A stretch of 20,898 nt of DNA from CAJBLF01 sp964430205 (GTDB lineage Bacteria > Patescibacteriota > Gracilibacteria > Absconditabacterales > Absconditicoccaceae): the NCBI GenBank assembly GCA_964430205.1, contig CAYSER010000017.1, positions 1 to 20,898 of the forward strand, written 5' to 3'. The notes under the pieces are model-generated. The model did not search any database. It was not told the DNA's origin and worked only from the letters and a program-made list of their open reading frames with translations. Made by a program: the position numbers and the translations under genes. Of this stretch, positions 15,825-20,898 are shown piece by piece (the first letter of the stretch is position 1; each line of letters opens with the position of its first letter).

Positions 15825-17021
15825 TTATCAGAGGAATGGTATCTTGATTTCTCGGAAGCGTACGAGATCCTTGAGCAGGATGTAGACGCCGAGAGCCATA
15901 AGGGCGATGAAGAAGACCATATTGATGTATCCTTCGATGTTGAAATATTTCTCAGGTTTCAGCTTTCCGATGCCTTGTATAAGGACGCCCAATAATCTTC
16001 CTCCATCGAGCGCTGGTATCGGCAATACATTGAAGATCGCAAGTGCCAGCGATATCATTCCGGCGAATCCCAGATAAAGCTTCAATCCTCAGATGGTGAG
16101 CAATCCTTCTCAGAGTTTGATCGCTCCTACAGGTCATGTCAACTTATTGAGCGATGTCTTGATCCTTGCCCCATTGAGGGAAAGCAAGTCGCTTCACAAT
16201 GTCCCCAATGTTGATAAGGTGAGCATGGTCTCCGCTTTTATCTCTTTTGCACCTATCCGCATCGCTTCGAAGAACGGGAACTTGATCGGTTTGAGGTTCA
16301 ATTCCTCTGATTTGAATGTTACTCAGAGGATACAATTATCTTTCGGGCATGTGCCTTTCACGATCATCTTCTTCTTTCCCCTCATGAATGCTATCTCTAT
16401 ATCTTTTCCTATATCTTCCTTCAGGACGCTGCTGATATTCCATACGTCGACGGTTTCTTTGTTGATCGACATGATGCTGTCATCGATTTGTAATCCCATG
16501 CTGTGTCCCAGCATATCAGTAGATATGTTTTCGATCTTGGCTGGTGTGGAGATTAACTCTCCGCTTATGAATCATTGTTCCTTGAGGAATTTCACTGTAG
16601 GCATCAGATAGCTATGTTCCTTCGATACCAAGGCGTTGTCTGGCAATACTTGGATCGGTTTTGTTCCCATGGTGAAGATGGTCGTGAAGATCACCCATGC
16701 GAGAATCAGATTCATTCCGATCCCTGCAATCAGGATCAGTATCTTTTTTCCTATCGTCGCTTTGATGAAACTATCTTTTGCATGAAAGTCCGCTTCATCC
16801 TTGGGATCTTCTCCTTTGAGCCTGACGAATCCACCTAGCGGGAGGAGATTGAGCGTGTATTCAGTCCCTGAGCGATCTTTTCGTAGTTTGCACACTTTCG
16901 GTGGTATCCCAATACCGAATTCCAATACTTTCACTCAGCTCCTTTTTGCGTTGATGAAATGACCCAATTCATGGATGAGCACGAGTCCCATGAACATCAA
17001 AATCCCTAATACCACTGCCAT
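15825..17021 (-). CDS. rseP: Site-2 intramembrane zinc metalloprotease, RseP type
   Basis: A 398-residue S2P protease that cuts membrane proteins inside the bilayer, for example anti-sigma factors or leftover signal peptides. HELGH (residues 17-21) in the first helix binds zinc, and NVLPIPALDGG (D339) in the third catalytic helix gives the last ligand. EFGIGIPPKVCKL and LPLGGFVRLKGEDP are typical of the RseP/MmpA branch. A single PDZ-like domain lies between about residues 125 and 250 (GHSMGLQIDDSIMSINKE). Pieces in one frame join when TGA is Gly, including the GPVGAI motif. The start MAVVLGILMFMG puts HELGH at the usual distance from the N-terminus. It diverges from tatD across a palindrome and converges on the 135-aa gene. 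Confidence 0.93.
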
Positions 17022-17054
17022 ACTATCATATCTAATAACTAAAAAATCAATATC

Positions 17055-17068
17055 CAACAATATTGTTG
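17055..17068. promoter_or_regulatory. 14-bp palindrome between rseP and tatD
   Basis: CAACAATATTGTTG is a perfect palindrome. Its last three bases overlap the -35 box of the tatD promoter, and it lies 34-47 bases upstream of the rseP ATG. The position suits an operator acting on one or both divergent genes; it could also be chance in an AT-rich gap. Confidence 0.4.
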
Positions 17069-17093
17069 ACTAGTATTTACGAAATTGTATAAG
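17066..17093 (+). promoter_or_regulatory. Promoter of tatD
   Basis: TTGACT (17066-17071), a 16-base spacer and TATAAG (17088-17093). The leader to the tatD ATG would be about 105 bases and includes the heptamer repeat. Confidence 0.6.
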
Positions 17094-17142
17094 TAAAGCA
17101 AACCAATTTAACATAAAGCAGAAAACTAAATTCTAAATTTTA

Positions 17143-17177
17143 AATTCTCAATTCTCAATTCTCAATTCTCAATTCTC
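17143..17177 (+). repeat. Five perfect tandem copies of a 7-base unit
   Basis: AATTCTC repeats five times without change, ending 29 bases before the tatD ATG. The AT-rich sequence just before it (AAATTCTAAATTTTAA) looks like decayed copies. It lies in the presumed tatD leader. Confidence 0.9.
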
Positions 17178-17206
17178 ATACCCATTTATCTGAATCACTC
17201 ATTTCT

Positions 17207-18025
17207 ATGAGACTCATCGACTCACATACTCATCTCAATACCGAACCGCTTTTTCATGATCGGGAATTTTATCTTCAGCAATTCATCGATATCGGTGGCG
17301 TATGACTCGTCAATTCATGAGCCAGCGAAGCCTATAATATCCATGGTATCGAGATAGCTAGAGCCGCTGAGCATGATTTCAAGGATTGTATCGTCAAGGC
17401 AACATTAGGGCGACATCCTTTGGAATGTGCCGAAGGCGTGGTTCGTGATGAGGATATGATGGACAAGATACAACAACTCAAGGATCTGTATGCTGATAAT
17501 GCTGATTATATCGTCGCTATAGGAGAGACAGGTATCGATCTCCATTACCCAAATAGCCTTGAGACCTTGGATATGCAGAAACAGTTGTTCGACGAACATT
17601 GTAAGCTTGCCCGTGAATTGGATCTGCCATTGGTCATACATTCCAGGGATGGATTCCATGAAACGTTAGCTATTCTCAAAGACTATCCTGATCTTACTAT
17701 CTATTTCCATTGTCGATGATATGGACCGGAGGAATTCAGAATCCTGAATGCAATATTCAAAAAATTATATATCGGGTTTTGCGGGAATATCACGTATAAG
17801 AAAACTGATGATATCCGTGAAACCCTGAATATGGTGCCATTGGATCGTCTGCTCTTGGAGACCGATGCTCCGTATCTCACTCCTCAGATCGTCCGTGGTC
17901 AGCATAACCATCCTGCCAATGTGAGATATATCTATGATTTTGTCGCTGAGCAATTGCATATGGATCCCGATAAGCTTTCCATGCAGATCGAAAAAAATTT
18001 CAAAGCCGTCTATAGGCTTCCGTAA
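17207..18025 (+). CDS. tatD: TatD-family metal-dependent hydrolase (DNase)
   Basis: A 272-residue TIM-barrel hydrolase. Metal ligands are visible in order: H7 and H9 in DSHTHLN, E107 in GETGID, H145 in IHSRD, H168 in YFHCRG, and D220 in ETDAPYLTP. LGRHPLE is the usual GxHP motif. Members are 3'-5' DNases or D-aminoacyl-tRNA deacylases; which one is unclear here. TGA codons encode Gly in IGGVGLVNSGASE and after FHCR, where the family has a conserved Gly. The length matches the typical 260-270. The ATG at 17207 gives the family's N-terminus MRLIDSHTHL; no ribosome binding site is obvious. Its stop lies only 15 bases from the end of the convergent VirD4-like gene, with no terminator between them. 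Confidence 0.92.
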
Positions 18026-18040
18026 TCTTTTCTTATCTTG

Positions 18041-20521
18041 CTATACTCAGACTCTGAAGAAGATCTCTTTGTCTACCAATTCTCTCTTGGTCCCTCGCTT
18101 GAGGGCGGAGATCTGTTTCATGATCTCTACTTTTTCCGGGATGTTGAGTATTGGTTTTAACCAAGGGAGATCTGTGGTAAAACTGAACGGTCTTGTTGGC
18201 TGGTTATTGACTACTATTTTTGCTGCTGCTCTAAAGGTATCTCCATTTACCATATCTATCGGTGAAAATTCCGGTCAAAATTCTTTTTCCAAGAATTCTG
18301 CATCGGGTGCACCGACTTTATGAATAAATAAATTTCCTACGTTACCAAAAATTGTTTTGGAAAGATCGAGATTTCCTCATAATCATTCTTGTTTCAATTG
18401 ATCGATATATTGGTGAGCGATAACTAATCCTAATTTATATTTTCTGGCTTCAGACAAAATACTTTCGATAGATTTGGAGACATAGTTTTGGAACTCATCG
18501 ATATAGAGAAAATATGGTGTCCTTTCTTTTGGATCGAGCCTTGCTCTCTTGAGGGCTGAGAGCTTGAGCTGCATAGATACCATCCTTCCGACAAGTTTAC
18601 TGTTTTCCTCTCCGGTCAGACCTTTTGCAAGATTCACGAGGATTATCTTACCTTCATTCATCGCGTCGAAGAAATTGAACGCCGATTTTGGTTGCCCGAT
18701 GACGTTCCTGATGAAGGTTCCTGTCGTGAATGGTCAGAACTTTGCTTGTAGAAATGGGATGATCTCTGATTTTTCTCTTTCTCCCATTTTCCTATAGGTC
18801 TTATTCCGCCGTGCTGCTATGATAGGATTCTTTACATTCCTGATCTTAGATTCTGCGAAGGCGTCGTCCGTAAAGAGTCTCATAATATCTACGAGGGTCC
18901 CTCCTTCTGGTTGTTCCATAAGTAAGAAACATGCATTCCTGAAATAATCTTGTATTCTCGGGCCGAATATCTCTTCTCCGTACATGGAGACGAACATCTC
19001 CACTAGATCATTGGTTACGACATCTCTTTCATCGTCGTTTTCTGGTCCGTCCAATGGATTGAATGCAATCGGATAATCGGTATTGGAAAGGTCAAAATAA
19101 ATCAGGTCATCTATCCTTTCTTTCGGAAAATATTTCATAGTATCTTCTATAAGATCTCCGTGAGGGTCAATGACACAAAAGCCATTCCCCAGTCTTATAT
19201 CTTCCAATACACACGTTTTTATTAATGTGGATTTACCTGAACCTGTCTGTCCTATGATATACATATGTCTGAATCTATCATCATTGTCGGTCATAATCCT
19301 TACTTCTTTTTTGATGCCCGCATATGTATTGTATCAGAGGAGAATTCCATCTGTCGGTAAATTGTCCGGTGCAGGGATTATCTTATATTTTTGCCGGCTG
19401 ATGCGCGGATTCCTGTTGAATTTTGCATTCGGAATATGAATGATAGAGGAGAGCTCCCTGATGCTCAGAATCATTTTTTTGTCCCGTTTGTTGATGTTTT
19501 TGAGTTTTCAATTGTCGCTTCGGAATATCCTATTAATGAATTCTTTAGCAAAATCTTGTATCTTTTTGGATTTTTTGAATTTGAATACATTGAGTCACAT
19601 ATAATTGTATTGGCTGAATGATCTTCAGAGATCCTCAATTATTCTTTCTGGTCTATGCTGATCAGGAGAGGTTACTAAAGCTCTGATCTTGATTGAAAAA
19701 ATCTCATCTTCAGTCTTTTTGTCGAGATCGCCTATTTGCTGCTGTGTCAGATCGTTCTTTTTCTCATCATCTTTTGGCGTATCTTTTGCATCGTTATTCG
19801 TGCTTGTGATTCCTTTTCGGATATCTTTGAGCAAAAGGCTGAAAAAACTTTTATTCTTACCTTCCTTGATCTTTTTTGATTGTTTTCTTAGCGCTTTAAG
19901 CTCATTTTCATCAAGCGGAGAGATAAGCAATTGCAAGCACATTTTCTCATCTGCAAATACTTTGGAATATGCCGATAAAATGCTATCCATTGGATCTGCT
20001 TCAAATGCTTCATAGGTTTTGATTGGGTATGCATTATCTTTGGCAAGCACAAATTCTCATCATGCCATATATTTTCCTGCTTCGAGTAATTTCGGCTGAT
20101 CGATAGGATCTACCACAGCACCTATGAAAAATGATGAAATGAGCTTCTCCATAGTCTCTACATGCTCTTCTGGTACTCCCATAATGAATTTGATCATCTC
20201 TTTTTCTATAAGCATTTCCATGCTGATATAATTCTGTCCTAGTTTCTTATATTTTCGCTTATCATCAACTATTGAATAAAAATTTTTATATATCTGATTC
20301 ATGATCTGGATATTCTGCTTCATGTCTCTGATCGTATCTCCTCCTTCGTCGCCTCCTTTCGTCGTGACGCTCTTTGGGATTTTGATCTGCATATATCTTA
20401 TTTTGTTCGCTTGATGTATCCTATGATTTTTATACATTGAAGAAAAAATAGCCTTGATAAGACGTTTCCCTATCAATCGTATCCCTACCGCTATGATGAT
20501 CAATATAAGTATATTATCCAT
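18041..20521 (-). CDS. Membrane-anchored VirD4/TraG-like (HerA-type) DNA-pumping ATPase
   Basis: An 826-residue protein. Residues about 4-20 (ILILIIIAVGIRLI) form one transmembrane helix. A large N-terminal region (about 25-400) has no clear motif and includes a charged stretch (KDTPKDDEKKND). The C-terminal RecA-like motor has Walker A GQTGSGKST (424-432), CVIDPHGDLIE, Walker B FLYIDEFQNYV (D675/E676), and AHQYIDQL followed by GNLFIHKVGAPDAEFLEKEF, as in coupling proteins with a TraM-recognition domain. About eleven TGA codons are Gly, so the standard code gives several separate proteins. It is monocistronic, with its own promoter. Coupling proteins feed DNA or protein into type IV secretion; no relaxase or other type IV gene is in the window, so the role (DNA transfer, uptake or segregation) is open. 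Confidence 0.85.
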
Positions 20522-20546
20522 CAGCTTCTCTTTCGTAAAAAATCAG

Positions 20547-20559
20547 GTGTATGATACAC
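20547..20559. promoter_or_regulatory. Palindrome at the start site of the VirD4-like gene
   Basis: GTGTAT-G-ATACAC has two perfect 6-bp arms around one base. It lies 7 bases after the -10 box, so it covers the expected transcription start and would suit a repressor. Confidence 0.4.
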
Positions 20560-20565
20560 TTCTCT

Positions 20566-20593
20566 ATTATATCGAATATATCCGGAAATGCAA
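20566..20593 (-). promoter_or_regulatory. Promoter of the VirD4-like gene
   Basis: On the minus strand, TTGCAT (20588-20593), a 16-base spacer and a perfect TATAAT (20566-20571). AAAGAGAAG lies just before the ATG at 20521. From 20594 to 20724 I see no gene, only AT-rich sequence and weak promoter-like boxes (TTGATT at 20690, TAGTGT at 20712) for the riboswitch. Confidence 0.65.
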
Positions 20594-20730
20594 TTTTGTT
20601 CCTTCAATTTCCTCTTTTCCTCTTCTCTTTTTTCACCAAAATCATGAAAATAATATCCAATATGTGTATCGCTAGGTCATAATATCGGCTTGATTTCATC
20701 TTCGGGAATCATAGTGTTGGATTTGTGATA

Positions 20731-20830
20731 ATATCACGAGCGGACGATAGAGACTAGGCTCGCCAAGCGTCCCGGCAACCCTCCATTGGGAAACGGTGCC
20801 AATTCCTACCCTCACGGGAAAGATATGACT
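20731..20830 (+). promoter_or_regulatory. SAM-I (S-box) riboswitch aptamer
   Basis: The sequence folds as the SAM-I core. P1 is ATATC (20731-20735) with GATAT (20822-20826). P2 is GGACG (20742-20746) with CGTCC (20768-20772), and P2b is GAG with CTC. The conserved CCCGGCAACC (20771-20780) follows. P3 is CCC-GGG (20779-20790), then GGTGCCAATTCC, P4 CCC-GGG (20809-20818), and AAAGATATGA. The pseudoknot is present: TAGG in the P2 loop (20755-20758) pairs with CCTA (20805-20808), where B. subtilis yitJ has CUGG and CCAG. This RNA binds S-adenosylmethionine and usually turns off methionine or SAM genes. The target is a plus-strand gene beyond the right edge. Confidence 0.88.
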
Positions 20831-20858
20831 AGCGATCAACGTAACGATTTGTGGTGTA

Positions 20859-20887
20859 CTCTTTCTCGATGACGAAAGGGTTTTTTT
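20859..20887 (+). terminator. Riboswitch-controlled terminator
   Basis: CTCTTTC (20859-20865) pairs with GAAAGGG (20874-20880), with one T-G pair and an 8-base loop, followed by seven T. It lies 28 bases after the SAM-I aptamer on the same strand, as in attenuating S-box leaders. Confidence 0.8.
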
Positions 20888-20898
20888 ATATGATCCAG

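Noticed and set aside
17143..17177. CRISPR array
   Set aside because: The units are 7 bases long and directly adjacent, with no spacers and no cas genes nearby.
18041..20521. Conjugative or integrative element marked by the VirD4-like gene
   Set aside because: No relaxase, integrase, transposase, attachment repeats or other secretion genes are present; flanking genes are housekeeping.
1..20898. UGA read as tryptophan (code 4)
   Set aside because: TGA falls on conserved glycines in ClpC, Alr, RsmG, Nudix, PheS, RseP and TatD, not on tryptophans, and Trp is encoded by TGG.

Overview
The window comes from a bacterium that reads UGA as glycine (NCBI translation table 25), which among known bacteria points to the candidate phyla Absconditabacteria (SR1) or Gracilibacteria. 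Read with the standard code, most genes break into pieces. Read with UGA as Gly, each set of pieces joins in one frame into a full-length protein, and the former stops fall on glycines that are invariant in ClpC, alanine racemase, RsmG, Nudix, PheS, RseP and TatD. Only TAA and TAG end genes here. The window does not separate SR1 from Gracilibacteria. All coordinates below use code 25.

Layout, left to right. (1) 1-1213, minus: three genes for membrane-anchored or exported proteins (a 95-aa Gln/Pro-rich protein, a lipoprotein ferredoxin, and a membrane-anchored protein running off the left edge), behind a promoter region with an 11-bp-period direct repeat. (2) 1336-3918, minus: clpC, ended by an intrinsic terminator and preceded by a weak CIRCE-like inverted repeat. 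(3) 3979-4353: a gene-free stretch with a possible small RNA. (4) 4354-6332, plus: alanine racemase and a ZIP metal transporter. (5) 6365-7536, minus: rsmG followed by a small membrane protein. (6) 7644-8624, plus: an exported protein of unknown function with four cysteines. (7) 8702-11377, minus: hrcA, an acidic 131-aa protein, a degenerate tandem repeat, a Nudix hydrolase, an HPF/RaiA-like protein and greA. (8) 11560-12763, minus: an FtsE-like ABC ATPase and a 165-aa unknown protein. (9) 12980-14002, plus: pheS. (10) 14051-15154, minus: a GT4-type glycosyltransferase. (11) 15318-15725, plus: a small anchored protein. (12) 15825-17021, minus: an RseP-type site-2 protease. (13) 17207-18025, plus: tatD. 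(14) 18041-20521, minus: an 826-aa membrane-anchored VirD4/TraG-like ATPase. (15) 20731-20887, plus: a SAM-I riboswitch with its terminator, whose target gene lies beyond the right edge.

The content is mostly housekeeping: protein quality control (ClpC, HrcA, RseP), translation and ribosome care (PheS, RsmG, HPF-like), transcript elongation (GreA), and cell wall or division (Alr, FtsE-like, glycosyltransferase). Genes are compact, convergent pairs share hairpin terminators, and several genes have recognisable -35/-10 promoters. No rRNA, tRNA, CRISPR array, insertion sequence or prophage was found. The least expected items are the lipoprotein ferredoxin, the SAM-I riboswitch, the compact HrcA paired with a CIRCE-like site, and the large VirD4-like ATPase that stands alone.
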